Part shown: in pieces, positions 15,351 to 23,359 of the stretch
Position numbering within the stretch: position 1 is the stretch's first letter
Layout of the letters: the number at the start of each line of letters is the position of its first letter
Source of the DNA: Oerskovia jenensis
Lineage (GTDB): Bacteria > Actinomycetota > Actinomycetes > Actinomycetales > Cellulomonadaceae
Length of the DNA stretch: 64,000 nucleotides
Assembly: GCF_016907235.1 (NCBI RefSeq)
Contig: NZ_JAFBBO010000001.1
Coordinates: 3,596,001-3,660,000 of the forward strand
Direction of reading: 5' to 3'
Translations under genes and position numbers: made by a program
The notes under the pieces: model-generated
The model's input: only the letters and a program-made list of their open reading frames with translations
Database searches by the model: none
What the model was told of the DNA's origin: nothing

Positions 15351-16589
15351 CTTGGGCCAGTGCCACTGCGGCTGGTCGAGCGGTCCCTCACGGCCCGCGA
15401 CGGTCGTCTGGCCGAGCTCCTTGACGAGCTCGACGTGCTCGAGCGCCGGGGAGACGGCACGCGAACGGCCCGCCGCATCCTCCATGGCCCGGACCAGCGC
15501 GTGCGAGTGCGTCACGACCACGACCTGAGTGCGTCGCGCGGCTCCGGCGACCAGGGCCCCGAGCGCGGGCAGCAGCTCGGGGTGCAGGCTCGTCTCGGGC
15601 TCGTTGAGCACGAGCAGCTCGGGCGGGCGGGGCGTGAGCAGCGCCGCGACCCACAGCAGGTAGCGCAGCGTGCCGTCGGACAGCTCCGCGCTGCCGAGCG
15701 GACGCAGCAGACCGTGCTGGCGCAGCTCGAGCGAGAACCGGCCGTCGTCCGTCACACGCACGCGCACGCTCGACCCGGGGAACGCGTCCTCGACCGCGGC
15801 GTCCAGGTCGTCGGCCAGGCCCAGCTCGCGGATCGTCTCGAGCGCTGCGGCGAGGTCGGCGCCGTCGTGCGCGAGGACGGGGGTCCGGGTGCCGACGTGC
15901 GCGCCGCGGGCCGGAGCCAGGGCGTCGGTGCGGAACTGGTCGTAGAAGCGCCAGGACCGCAGGCGCTCGCGCACCAGCACGAGCTCGGGGGCGCCCACGG
16001 GGTCCACGACCTCCGAGAGCATGCTGTCGAAGGACCGCAGCCGGCGCCCCGATGCCTGCCACACCCCGTCCTCGTCGCGCAGCCGGACCGAGGGGCCGTG
16101 CCGGTCGGCGACGAGCGTCGCGGGACGCAGCACAGGTCCCGACCAGACGACCTCGGTCTTGATCTCCGGGTCCAGGCCGAACGACGCGCCGCCGTCCTGC
16201 GGCAGCCCCAGGTCGATCGCGTACCCGTACGCGCCGGTGAGAGACGCACCCGCGGACGCGGCGCCGTCGGGCAGGGGGTCCGGGCCGCTCGCGAAGCCCA
16301 GCCGCAGCGCGACCGGGCCACCGCGCACCGTGCCCTGGACGGGGTGCACGCCCTCGCGCACCGAGCGCCCGATGACCTCCGGACCGGCCCACAGCGTCGA
16401 GGGCAGGCCGCCCTCGCGGGCCAGGGCCCCGACCGCGCCGCCCAGCGCGCACTCGGCGAGCAGGCGCAGCGAGCGGTACAGGCTCGACTTGCCCACGCCG
16501 TTGGCGCCCGTCACGACCGTGAGACGGCCGAGCGGCAGGACGAGGTGCCGCAGCGAGCGGTAGCCCTCGATGGCGAGCGTCTCGATCAT
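15345..16589 (-). CDS. AAA family ATPase (RecF/OLD-like, COG4637 type)
   Basis: A 414-residue P-loop protein of the SMC/RecF-like predicted ATPases. The N-terminus has the family form IETLAIEGYRSLRHLVLPLGRLTVVTGANGVGKSSLYRSL with the Walker A GANGVGKSS near residue 28-36. The C-terminal half has ABC-like LSDGTLRYLLWVAALL, Walker B ELLVLNEPETSLHPELLPAL and the H-loop VVVVTHSHALV. No nuclease (TOPRIM) domain or partner gene is visible, so this is a stand-alone ATPase; relatives occur with and without defence genes. Its start is at the ATG immediately before the first strand. Function unknown; nucleic-acid-related activity is a family-level inference. Confidence 0.85.
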   Translation of the reverse strand: MIETLAIEGYRSLRHLVLPLGRLTVVTGANGVGKSSLYRSLRLLAECALGGAVGALAREGGLPSTLWAGPEVIGRSVREGVHPVQGTVRGGPVALRLGFASGPDPLPDGAASAGASLTGAYGYAIDLGLPQDGGASFGLDPEIKTEVVWSGPVLRPATLVADRHGPSVRLRDEDGVWQASGRRLRSFDSMLSEVVDPVGAPELVLVRERLRSWRFYDQFRTDALAPARGAHVGTRTPVLAHDGADLAAALETIRELGLADDLDAAVEDAFPGSSVRVRVTDDGRFSLELRQHGLLRPLGSAELSDGTLRYLLWVAALLTPRPPELLVLNEPETSLHPELLPALGALVAGAARRTQVVVVTHSHALVRAMEDAAGRSRAVSPALEHVELVKELGQTTVAGREGPLDQPQWHWPKR

Positions 16590-16630
16590 CCCGCCAGGCT
16601 AGGCGCGGCCACCCACGGCGTGCGCCGGCC

Positions 16631-16685
16631 GAGTGCGGAGTAGTTGTCGTTCCAGGACGTCCCGGACGACAACTACTCCGCACTC
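16631..16685. terminator. type A palindrome after the RidA operon
   Basis: Perfect 20-bp arms (16631-16650 with 16666-16685) with the recurrent GAGTGCGGAGTAGTTG sequence. It lies downstream of the ridA-like gene on the minus strand and upstream of the ATPase gene, so it probably ends the D-amino acid operon. Confidence 0.85.
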
Positions 16686-16700
16686 AGCGGCGGCGGACCG

Positions 16701-17108
16701 TCAGTCCGTGATCGCGAGCCCGTCGATCTCGACCAGCATCTCCTCGCGGGGCAGGCCCGTGAAGACCGTGGTGCGGGCCGGCAGCACGCCACCCGGGCAG
16801 TTCGCCTCGACGAACGCGCCGTACGCGTCGTTCATGATCGGGAAGTCCTCGCGCTTGGTGAGGTAGACGCGCAGCATCACGACGTCGTCGAACGTGGCGC
16901 CCGCGCCCTCGACGATGGCCTTGACGTTCTCCAGGGTGCGCGTGGTCTGCGCCGCGACGTCCCCGGGGTACAGGTACTCGCTCGTCGCAGGGTCGACCGG
17001 GCCCTGACCCGAGACCTGGACGAACGGGCCCTTGCGCACACCCTGGTGGAAGGTGTGGGCCGGCGCCGGTGCGTGCGGGGTGCTGATCGGGGTCTTGGGG
17101 GTGCTCAT
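16701..17108 (-). CDS. RidA family enamine/imine deaminase
   Basis: A 135-residue YjgF/YER057c/UK114 protein. RidA proteins hydrolyse the reactive 2-aminoacrylate and other enamines released by PLP-dependent dehydratases. Family marks are GPFVQVSGQGPVDPAT, QTTRTLENVKAIVEGAGATFDDVVMLRVYLTKREDF and the C-terminal LPARTTVFTGLPREEMLVEIDGLAI, where the Arg in PARTTV corresponds to the substrate carboxylate-binding arginine. It is the last gene of a minus-strand operon, 39 bp after a fold-III PLP amino acid lyase that would produce exactly such enamines. This coupling supports a detoxifying role for that enzyme's products. Confidence 0.92.
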   Translation of the reverse strand: MSTPKTPISTPHAPAPAHTFHQGVRKGPFVQVSGQGPVDPATSEYLYPGDVAAQTTRTLENVKAIVEGAGATFDDVVMLRVYLTKREDFPIMNDAYGAFVEANCPGGVLPARTTVFTGLPREEMLVEIDGLAITD

Positions 17109-17147
17109 CGTGTCTCTTTCTCTCGGGGGTGGTCCGGGGGACCGGGG

Positions 17148-18566
17148 TCAGAACTCGGTGCCGACGATGTCGACGACCTGGTCGTCGTCGCTCACGACCG
17201 CGGCCACACGCCATTTGTCGAACAGCGTGCACGGGTGCGAGATCCCGAACCCGACGACGTCGCCGGGCCGGATCCGCGTCGTGACCGGGGCGCTGCCCGC
17301 GGGCGTGGGGTCGATCGTGAGGTACAGGTGCTGGTCGTTGAGGCCCGTGACCCGGGCCCCCGCGAGGTCGTGCGCGGGACGCAGCGTGCCGTTCTCGTCG
17401 AGCGTGCGCAGCCACAGGGCCGTGGGCAGGTCGATGTCGTAGGACACGTCGCGTCGGCCCACGCCGCACAGCACGAGCCCGGGCTCGGGGACCGAGAGCA
17501 CCTGGCCCCACACGACCGCGGCCGCGTGCATGGGCTCGCCGCCCGGGATGCGGTCCCAGGGGTCCATGCGGGCGCAGAAGCCGTGGTCGTGCGTGACGTA
17601 CGCGCCCGAGCGCACGACGACGCGCACGTCGCGCGTGAGCGCCGCCCCGTCGGGGCCGTCGGTCCCCGCGGTGCCCGCGACCGTGAGCGGGCCGGGGAGC
17701 TCCGCGAGCACGACGTCGAGGAACGAGCTGCCGCCCGCGGTCACGACCACGGGCTCGTCGTCGGGCACGAGACCCTCGCGGACGAACGCGGCCGCGACGT
17801 CACGCAGGCCCCGGCAGTAGGCCGTGACCTGGGCGAGGTCCTCGGGCGTGGTGCCGCCCGCGGCCGACCCCTCGTACCCGGCGACGCCCGGCACGCGCAG
17901 CCCTGCGGCGCGCACCGCGCGGGCCAGGCCCAGCGCGTCGGCCGTGCTGCGCACGCCCGTCCGGCCGCCCGGGACGCCGACCTCGACGAGCACGCCGAGC
18001 CCCGCGACGACCTCGGGGGTCGCCCCCGCGAAGCCGCGCGTGAGGAGCCCGACGCCCTCGATCGAGTCGACGTACACCCACGCCTCGAACGGCGTGCCGC
18101 CGGGCACGACCGAGGCCTCGAGCTCGCGGCGCAGCCACGCGATGTCGCGCGGGTCCATGAGCTCGTTCGCGAGGAACACCCGCTCGACCCCCCACGTGCG
18201 CACCACGCGGAGCTGGGACGGGTTCGCGACGGTCGCGCCCCACGCCCCGGCGCGCGCCTGGCGCGCGTAGAGCGAGCGGGACATCGCGGTCTTGACGTGC
18301 GGTGCGTGCTCGACGCCGCGCTCGGCGCACAGCCGCGCCATGAGTGCCACGTTGTGGTCGAGCGCCGCGTCGTCGAGCGTGAGCAGCGGCCAGGAGAAGG
18401 CGTCGTCGGTGAGGCGGGGCGAGTCCGCGAGCACGTCGGCGACGGTCCGGTCGGCGTCGAGGCGCAGGCCCTTGGTCGCGGGCCCGACGACGAGGCCCAG
18501 ATCCCCCGGCACGGCCGCGCGGCCGGACGGCGAGGTGGGGTGGTCGGGCTGGGTGGGGTGGGTCAT
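17148..18566 (-). CDS. fold-III PLP D-amino acid dehydratase/deaminase (D-serine/D-threonine lyase-like)
   Basis: A 472-residue enzyme of the alanine-racemase-like fold III group. The N-terminal barrel has the PLP lysine in HAPHVKTAMS (near residue 95) and YVDSIEGVGLL / GVPGGRTGVRS phosphate-site regions. The C-terminal domain ends FGISHPCTLFDKWRV, the His/Cys pair of the D-serine-dehydratase-like domain (PF14031) that binds a divalent metal. Such enzymes act as D-threonine aldolase, D-serine dehydratase or broad amino acid deaminase; the substrate here is not fixed by sequence. The start codon overlaps the IclR gene's stop (ATGA). Context with an N-acyl-D-amino-acid deacylase upstream and RidA downstream supports D-amino acid breakdown. 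Confidence 0.85.
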   Translation of the reverse strand: MTHPTQPDHPTSPSGRAAVPGDLGLVVGPATKGLRLDADRTVADVLADSPRLTDDAFSWPLLTLDDAALDHNVALMARLCAERGVEHAPHVKTAMSRSLYARQARAGAWGATVANPSQLRVVRTWGVERVFLANELMDPRDIAWLRRELEASVVPGGTPFEAWVYVDSIEGVGLLTRGFAGATPEVVAGLGVLVEVGVPGGRTGVRSTADALGLARAVRAAGLRVPGVAGYEGSAAGGTTPEDLAQVTAYCRGLRDVAAAFVREGLVPDDEPVVVTAGGSSFLDVVLAELPGPLTVAGTAGTDGPDGAALTRDVRVVVRSGAYVTHDHGFCARMDPWDRIPGGEPMHAAAVVWGQVLSVPEPGLVLCGVGRRDVSYDIDLPTALWLRTLDENGTLRPAHDLAGARVTGLNDQHLYLTIDPTPAGSAPVTTRIRPGDVVGFGISHPCTLFDKWRVAAVVSDDDQVVDIVGTEF

Positions 18567-19393
18567 GCGTTCCTCCCGGTGGGTTCGTAGCCGCAGCGCA
18601 CGGAGCCCATCCCGGCGGAGACCGCGCGGGCGGCCTGCACGACGAGCGGGCCCAGCTCGCGTACCCGTGCGGGCGGCATGTGCGAGGCGAGGGCGGAGAC
18701 GGAGAGCGCGCCGATCGCGGTCTCCGTGTGGTCGACCACGGCGGCCGCGACGCAGCGCACCTCGGCCTCGTTCTCACGGTCGTCGATCGCGTAGCCGCGC
18801 TGGGCGACCGTGCGGATCTCGGCCCGCAGGTGCTCGGGGCTCGTGACGGTGCGCGCGGTGACGGCGGGCATGGGGTGCTCGAGCACGGCGTCGAGGAGCT
18901 CGACGTCGCTCGCCGCGAGGATCGCCTTGCCGACGCCGGTGCAGTACAGCGGCATGCGCCGCCCGATGCGCGAGGCCATGCGCACGACTGCGGTGTTCTC
19001 CTTCTTGTCGATGTAGACGACGTCGAGGCCGTCGTGCACGACGAGGTGGCACGTGGCACCCGAGGCCCGCATGAGGGCCGCGAGGTGCGGTTCGGCGACC
19101 GTGCGCAGGTCGAGCCCTTCGAGGTACGCCTGGCCGAGCCGGAGCGTCCCGGCGCCGAGCACGAAGCGACCCGCAGGCGTGCGCCGGACCAGGTGGACCT
19201 CGACGAGCGGCGCGAGCAGGCGCGAGACCGTGCTCTTGTGCGTGCCCAGCACGTCCGCGAGCTCGACGAGGCTCAGGCCCCGCACGGCGTCGTGGCGCAG
19301 CGCGTCGAGGATCCCGAGGGCACGACGCAGCGACTGGGACGAGTTCCTGCTCCCGGCGTCGGCGGTCGCGGTGCTGCGCGGGTCGAGCGTCAT
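18563..19393 (-). CDS. IclR family transcriptional regulator
   Basis: A 276-residue regulator. The winged helix-turn-helix is at about residues 20-80 (SLRRALGILDALRH ... LSLVELADVLGTHKSTVSRLLAPLVEVHLVRR) and the effector-binding IclR domain follows (LRTVAEPHLAALMRASGATCHLVVHDGLDVVYIDK, MPLYCTGVGKAILA, RGYAIDDRENEAEVRCVAAAV). The ATG overlaps the stop of the deacylase gene and its own stop overlaps the next start, so it is embedded in the operon and very likely regulates it. A palindrome before the first operon gene (22806-22824) is the best operator candidate. The inducer is probably a substrate or product of the D-amino acid pathway. Confidence 0.92.
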   Translation of the reverse strand: MTLDPRSTATADAGSRNSSQSLRRALGILDALRHDAVRGLSLVELADVLGTHKSTVSRLLAPLVEVHLVRRTPAGRFVLGAGTLRLGQAYLEGLDLRTVAEPHLAALMRASGATCHLVVHDGLDVVYIDKKENTAVVRMASRIGRRMPLYCTGVGKAILAASDVELLDAVLEHPMPAVTARTVTSPEHLRAEIRTVAQRGYAIDDRENEAEVRCVAAAVVDHTETAIGALSVSALASHMPPARVRELGPLVVQAARAVSAGMGSVRCGYEPTGRNA

Positions 19394-21003
19394 GCGCGGC
19401 CCGCCGGGACGGTCGGTCGCAGCGCCCGGCCGGGGGTGGCTCCGGTGGGCTGCCCGCCCACGAGCACGGGGACGCCGGCGACGAGCACGTCGTCGATCCC
19501 GGTCGCGGGACGGCGCGGGTCCTCGTACGTCGCGACGTCCTGCACCGTCTCCGGGTCGAGCAGCACGACGTCGGCGCGCGCGCCGGGAGCCAGGCGACCC
19601 CGGTCGACGAACCCGAAGCGCTCGGCCGCGGCCGTGGACAGGTGCTGCTCGGCGTCGTGCCAGGTCCAGTCCCCGAGCGTGCGCACGTGCTCGGCGAGGA
19701 AGCGCGCGAACGCGCCCCAGCCGCGCGGGTGGGGTCGTCCTCCCTGGTAGATCGCGTCCGAGCCGCCCATCTGCGCGGGGTGGCGCAGGAGCGTGCGGAC
19801 GGACTCGGGGGAGTTGGTCGGCGGCTGGGCGAAGACGCAGCCCGCACGCAGGTGCGTCGATACGAGGATGCGCAGCGTCGTGTCGACGGGGTCGAGGCCC
19901 AGGCGGTCGGCGACGTCGAGCAGGGCCATGCCCTCGCTCCACCGCAGCTCGCCGGGGACGGCGGCCATGGTCACGCGCTCCCAGAGGTCGGTGAGCCCGG
20001 GGAAGTGCTCGGCCTTGAGCCGCGCGACGACGTCGGGGTCCTGGAGCATCGCGACCGTGGCGTCCGGGTCCGCGATGGGCAGCCACGTGGGCAGCGAGAC
20101 CATCGACAGGATCGAGGCGCCGCGCAGGTACGGGTAGGAGTCGAACGTGACGTCGAGCCCGGCCGCGTGCGCGTCCTCGACGTAGCCCACGAGCTCGGCC
20201 GCGGGGCCGTGGTAGTGCGAGACGTGGGTCGCGACGCCCGACGCCCGGGCGACCCGGACGAGCTCGGCCATCGCGGTCCCGGCCTTGTCCTCGTAGCCGC
20301 GCATGTGGCTCACGTGCGGCAGGCGCCGCTCGGCGAGGACGCGGGCCAGGGCGACGAGCTCGTCGTCGGTCGCGTTCGAGGCCGGGGCGTACTCGAGGCC
20401 CGTCGACATGCCGCACGCGCCGTCGTCGAGGGCTTCGCGCAGCAGGGCGACCATGCGCTCGGTCTCCTCGGGGGTCGCGGGCCGGGCCGCGCCCCCCAGG
20501 ACGCCGTAGCGCAGCGTGCCGTGCGGCACGAGGTAGGCGACGTTGAGCGGCGTGGTGCCCTCGTAGGTCGCGAGCAGGTCCGCGACCGAGCCGCCCCGGA
20601 ACGTCGGGTGCTCGCCGTTGATCGCGCTGAAGTAGCCCGTGGCCCAGGTGTGCGCGTCGGGGGTGCCGTCCGCGACGGGCAGGGGCGCCGAGGGGGCGTA
20701 GGAGACGCCGTCCTGCCCGACGACGATGCTCGTGACGCCCTGGCGCAGCATCGCGAGCTGCACGTCGGGGTCGAGGACCGCGGCCTCGCCGTGCACGTGG
20801 GAGTCGACGAAGCCGGGGAACGCGATACGTCCTGCGGCCTCGATCACGAGCGCCCCCGTCGGCACGGACGCAGTACCGGTCGGGACGACGTCGTCGATCA
20901 GGTCGCCCGCGACCAGCAGGTCGACGGGCTCCGACAGCCCCTCCGGGGTGGTGAGCCGTGCGCCGCGGACGACGAGCGTCACCCCCTGCTCCGTGGTGCT
21001 CAT
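19390..21003 (-). CDS. N-acyl-D-amino-acid deacylase (D-aminoacylase, amidohydrolase superfamily)
   Basis: A 537-residue metal-dependent amidohydrolase. It shows the N-terminal metal site HVH in FPGFVDSHVHGEA, later His residues in LPHVSHMRGYEDKA and VATHVSHYHG, and an acidic residue in GSDAIYQGGRPHPRGWG that corresponds to the catalytic aspartate of D-aminoacylases. These enzymes release free D-amino acids from N-acyl forms; related ones act on N-acyl-D-glutamate. The ATG at 21003 overlaps the stop of the GH20 gene. The product would feed the fold-III PLP enzyme two genes downstream. Typical family length is about 480-540, so the gene looks complete. Exact acyl and amino acid preference cannot be assigned. 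Confidence 0.88.
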   Translation of the reverse strand: MSTTEQGVTLVVRGARLTTPEGLSEPVDLLVAGDLIDDVVPTGTASVPTGALVIEAAGRIAFPGFVDSHVHGEAAVLDPDVQLAMLRQGVTSIVVGQDGVSYAPSAPLPVADGTPDAHTWATGYFSAINGEHPTFRGGSVADLLATYEGTTPLNVAYLVPHGTLRYGVLGGAARPATPEETERMVALLREALDDGACGMSTGLEYAPASNATDDELVALARVLAERRLPHVSHMRGYEDKAGTAMAELVRVARASGVATHVSHYHGPAAELVGYVEDAHAAGLDVTFDSYPYLRGASILSMVSLPTWLPIADPDATVAMLQDPDVVARLKAEHFPGLTDLWERVTMAAVPGELRWSEGMALLDVADRLGLDPVDTTLRILVSTHLRAGCVFAQPPTNSPESVRTLLRHPAQMGGSDAIYQGGRPHPRGWGAFARFLAEHVRTLGDWTWHDAEQHLSTAAAERFGFVDRGRLAPGARADVVLLDPETVQDVATYEDPRRPATGIDDVLVAGVPVLVGGQPTGATPGRALRPTVPAGRA

Positions 21004-22754
21004 GCCTGTCCCTCCGAGTGCTCGTCGCGTCCCTCGACCCAGCCGCCCACGCCCGCCCAGCCGCCCGCGGCCATCTCCTGGTCGAGGTGGCGCAGGAAGC
21101 CGTGCACGCCCGGGCGCTGCTGCCAGGGCTTCGGCCCGTCGAGCGGGCGGTACTCGACCCCTGCCGCGTCGAGGCGCGGCAGGTGGTCGTGCTCGAGCCG
21201 CGCGAGGAACTCGGCCGAGGCCGACCCGCCCGGGGTGCGCTCCGCCGTCGGGCTCCAGACGACCTCCGCGAACGCCGCGAGGCGCGGGAACGCCGCGTAG
21301 TCGACGCGGCGCGGGGAGTCGAGGTGCTCGGACCAGACCTCGGCCTGGGCGCCCAGCAGGCGGCCGGGCGCGGCGTCGAGGCCCGGGTACTGCGCGAGGA
21401 CCTCGGGCGGGAACGGGTCGAACGCGTAGACGTCCTCGACCGTGCGCAGGAAGCCGACGGGCACGGGCTCGTCCTCGCCGTCGCCCGCGCGGTGGTCCAG
21501 GTAGACGACCTGCTCGGGGGCCATGACGACGTCGTTGCCCGCCTCGAGCGCGTCCGCGCCGACCGTGAAGCCGCGCCACGCGGTCACGACGACGTCGCGC
21601 GGGAGCTGCGCGCCGAAGCCCTCGTCCCACACGACCGCGCGACGGCCCCGGGCCGTGACGTGCTCGCTCAGGCGCGCCAGGAACCAGCCCGCGAGGTCCG
21701 CGACGTCCGCGAGGCCGCGCTGCTCGGCGAGGGCCACGATCGCCGGGTTCTCGCGCCACAGCGTCGTGGGGACCTCGTCGCCGCCGATCGCGACCCAGGG
21801 GGAGTCGAAGACGTCGAGGACCTCGTCCAGCACGTTCGTGAAGAACTCGAGCGCCTCGTCCGACGGGTCGAGGACCTCGGTGCTCACGCCCCACGTGGTG
21901 CGCACGGCGTGCGGCGCCTTGCGGGTCCCGAGGAACGGGTAGGCCGCGACGGCCGCCTCGACGTGCCCGGGCGCGTCGATCTCCGGCACGACGACGACGC
22001 CCCGCTCGCGCGCGTAGGCGACGATCTCGCGCAGGTCGTCCTGGGAGTAGAAGCCGCCGTGCGGCCGACCGTCGAAGACCCCCGTGCGCCAGGTCCCGAC
22101 GTTCGACTCGGTGCGCCAGCCCCCGACCTCCGTGAGCAGCGGGTAGCGGTGGACCTGCATGCGCCAGCCCTGGTCGTCCGTGAGGTGGAGCTGGACGACG
22201 TTGAGCTTGTGCGCCGCCGCGAGGTCGACGAACCGCAGCACCTCGCGCTTGGGCAGGAAGTGCCGGGCGACGTCGAGCAGCACGCCGCGCCAGCCGAAGC
22301 GCGGGTGGTCCTCGATCGTGAGGGCGGGCAGGTGGACGGTGCTGGCCGGGGCCGCGGCGACCGGCGCCGTACGGTAGGCCTGCGGGCCCGCGAGCTGTCG
22401 CAGCGTCTGGACGCCCGCGTGGGCACCGGCCGCGTCGGCGGACGTGAGCAGCACGGCCCCCGGGGTGATCTCGAGGCGGTAGCCGCCCGCGGGGCGCGAC
22501 GCGTCGAGGGCGAGGGTCACGCCGGCGGGAGCGGCGCCGTCGGGCTCTGCTGAGGAGCGGGGCGCGGCGCTCACCGTGAACGGCAGGTCGAGACCGAACG
22601 CGTCCTCGGTGACCCGGCGCCACCAGCGCGCGGCGGCGGCCAGGGCGGGGTCCGTGCGGACCGGCGTGCCGTCGGTCAGCGGGAACGAGCCGGCGGCAGG
22701 CTGCAGGCTCACGGGTGCGGGCAGGAGCCCGGGTGTGGGGGTGGGGGCGCTCAC
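21000..22754 (-). CDS. GH20 beta-N-acetylhexosaminidase
   Basis: A 584-residue glycoside hydrolase that removes terminal beta-GlcNAc or GalNAc by substrate-assisted catalysis. The GH20b N-terminal domain is followed by the barrel (HPRFGWRGVLLDVARHFLPKREVLRFVD). The catalytic Asp-Glu pair is D326-E327 in WVAIGGDEVPTT. The N-terminus (MSAPTPTPGLLPAPVSLQP) has no signal peptide, so it is likely cytoplasmic and acts on imported chitobiose or muropeptide fragments. It is the first gene of an operon with a D-acylamino acid deacylase, IclR regulator, PLP lyase and RidA; together this suggests recycling of GlcNAc- and D-amino-acid-containing cell-wall material, which is an inference. Confidence 0.93.
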   Translation of the reverse strand: MSAPTPTPGLLPAPVSLQPAAGSFPLTDGTPVRTDPALAAAARWWRRVTEDAFGLDLPFTVSAAPRSSAEPDGAAPAGVTLALDASRPAGGYRLEITPGAVLLTSADAAGAHAGVQTLRQLAGPQAYRTAPVAAAPASTVHLPALTIEDHPRFGWRGVLLDVARHFLPKREVLRFVDLAAAHKLNVVQLHLTDDQGWRMQVHRYPLLTEVGGWRTESNVGTWRTGVFDGRPHGGFYSQDDLREIVAYARERGVVVVPEIDAPGHVEAAVAAYPFLGTRKAPHAVRTTWGVSTEVLDPSDEALEFFTNVLDEVLDVFDSPWVAIGGDEVPTTLWRENPAIVALAEQRGLADVADLAGWFLARLSEHVTARGRRAVVWDEGFGAQLPRDVVVTAWRGFTVGADALEAGNDVVMAPEQVVYLDHRAGDGEDEPVPVGFLRTVEDVYAFDPFPPEVLAQYPGLDAAPGRLLGAQAEVWSEHLDSPRRVDYAAFPRLAAFAEVVWSPTAERTPGGSASAEFLARLEHDHLPRLDAAGVEYRPLDGPKPWQQRPGVHGFLRHLDQEMAAGGWAGVGGWVEGRDEHSEGQA

Positions 22755-22805
22755 GCGTCGAGCCTAACCACGGCTCGGCGCTCGAGGTGTGCCGCGCACA
22801 GGGGT

Positions 22806-22824
22806 TGTTGTGCACTGCACGACA
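22806..22824. promoter_or_regulatory. candidate IclR operator before the GH20 operon
   Basis: A 9-1-9 inverted repeat, TGTTGTGCA-C-TGCACGACA, with one mismatch, 52 bp before the GH20 start and 50 bp before the divergent ACT-domain gene. Size and position suit a regulator-binding site; IclR is encoded in the operon. Confidence 0.45.
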
Positions 22825-22860
22825 CTTCTCGGGGGCGATCCAGGTGTCGGTGGCGCGGCC

Positions 22861-22866
22861 TAGGCT
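22861..22866 (+). promoter_or_regulatory. -10 box TAGGCT, leaderless start of the ACT-domain gene
   Basis: TAGGCT followed by exactly 7 nt and the ATG at 22874, the spacing expected when transcription begins at the start codon. Confidence 0.5.
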
Positions 22867-22873
22867 CGCGGGC

Positions 22874-23239
22874 ATGTCCGCGCAGAAGCTCCGCCTCCTC
22901 GACTCGTTCTTCACGCTCGCGCACGAGCCCCACTCGTCCTTCCCCGACGACGACGAGTGGGTCGCGCTCGTCCGCGCACCCGAGGGGCTGACCGTCCTGC
23001 GCGAGGCCTCGCCCTTCGGCGGCGGCGGCGACCGGTGGGCGGGGTTCTACGGCGACCCCCACGGACTCGGCAAGCCCGGCATGCTCGCGGCGATCGTGGG
23101 CCCGCTCGCCGAGGCGGGGATCGCGGTCTTCGTCGCGTCGACGTTCCACGCGGACCTGGTGCTGGTCCCCGAGGACTCGGTCGAGTCCGCCGCGGACGTG
23201 CTCACCGACGCGGGGCACACCGTCACGCGGGGACGCTGA
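22874..23239 (+). CDS. small ACT-domain protein
   Basis: A 121-residue protein that consists of little more than an ACT-like domain pair of the kind found in CASTOR/ACT_7 proteins: LDSFFTLAHEP, VALVRAPEGLTVLREA, then MLAAIVGPLAEAGIAVFVASTFHADLVLVPEDSVESAADVL. Such proteins are thought to bind amino acids; no enzyme domain is present. It is divergent from the GH20/D-amino acid operon and separated from it by the 22806-22824 palindrome, so the two may share control. The ATG has no Shine-Dalgarno sequence but a well-placed -10 box, implying leaderless translation. Exact function unknown. Confidence 0.8.
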   Translation: MSAQKLRLLDSFFTLAHEPHSSFPDDDEWVALVRAPEGLTVLREASPFGGGGDRWAGFYGDPHGLGKPGMLAAIVGPLAEAGIAVFVASTFHADLVLVPEDSVESAADVLTDAGHTVTRGR

Positions 23240-23324
23240 CGGGCCGCCGGTGCTGACGGGCCGCCGACGGGGCGGGCGGGAGCCTGACGAGCGCCGACGG
23301 GCCGCTCAAGGTTGCGCAAGCGAA

Positions 23325-23352
23325 CGCAAGCCGCTTGCGCTCTGCGTATAGT
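23325..23352 (+). promoter_or_regulatory. LacI-gene promoter with palindromic operators
   Basis: CGCAAGC-C-GCTTGCG at 23325-23339 is a perfect 7-1-7 palindrome and TTGCGCAA lies just upstream at 23312-23319. The -10 box TATAGT is at 23347-23352, 7 nt before the ATG at 23360, so the mRNA is probably leaderless. Operator and promoter abut, which fits autorepression. Confidence 0.5.
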
Positions 23353-23359
23353 CAGCAGC

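Noticed and set aside
22715-22873. Longer start for the ACT-domain protein
   Set aside because: Upstream codons would overlap the divergent promoter and palindrome; the ATG at 22874 is preceded by a well-placed -10 box.
19390-22914. A minus-strand frame that would fuse the deacylase with a long N-terminal extension
   Set aside because: The extension is an out-of-frame reading of the GH20 gene; the ATG at 21003 overlapping the GH20 stop is the natural start.
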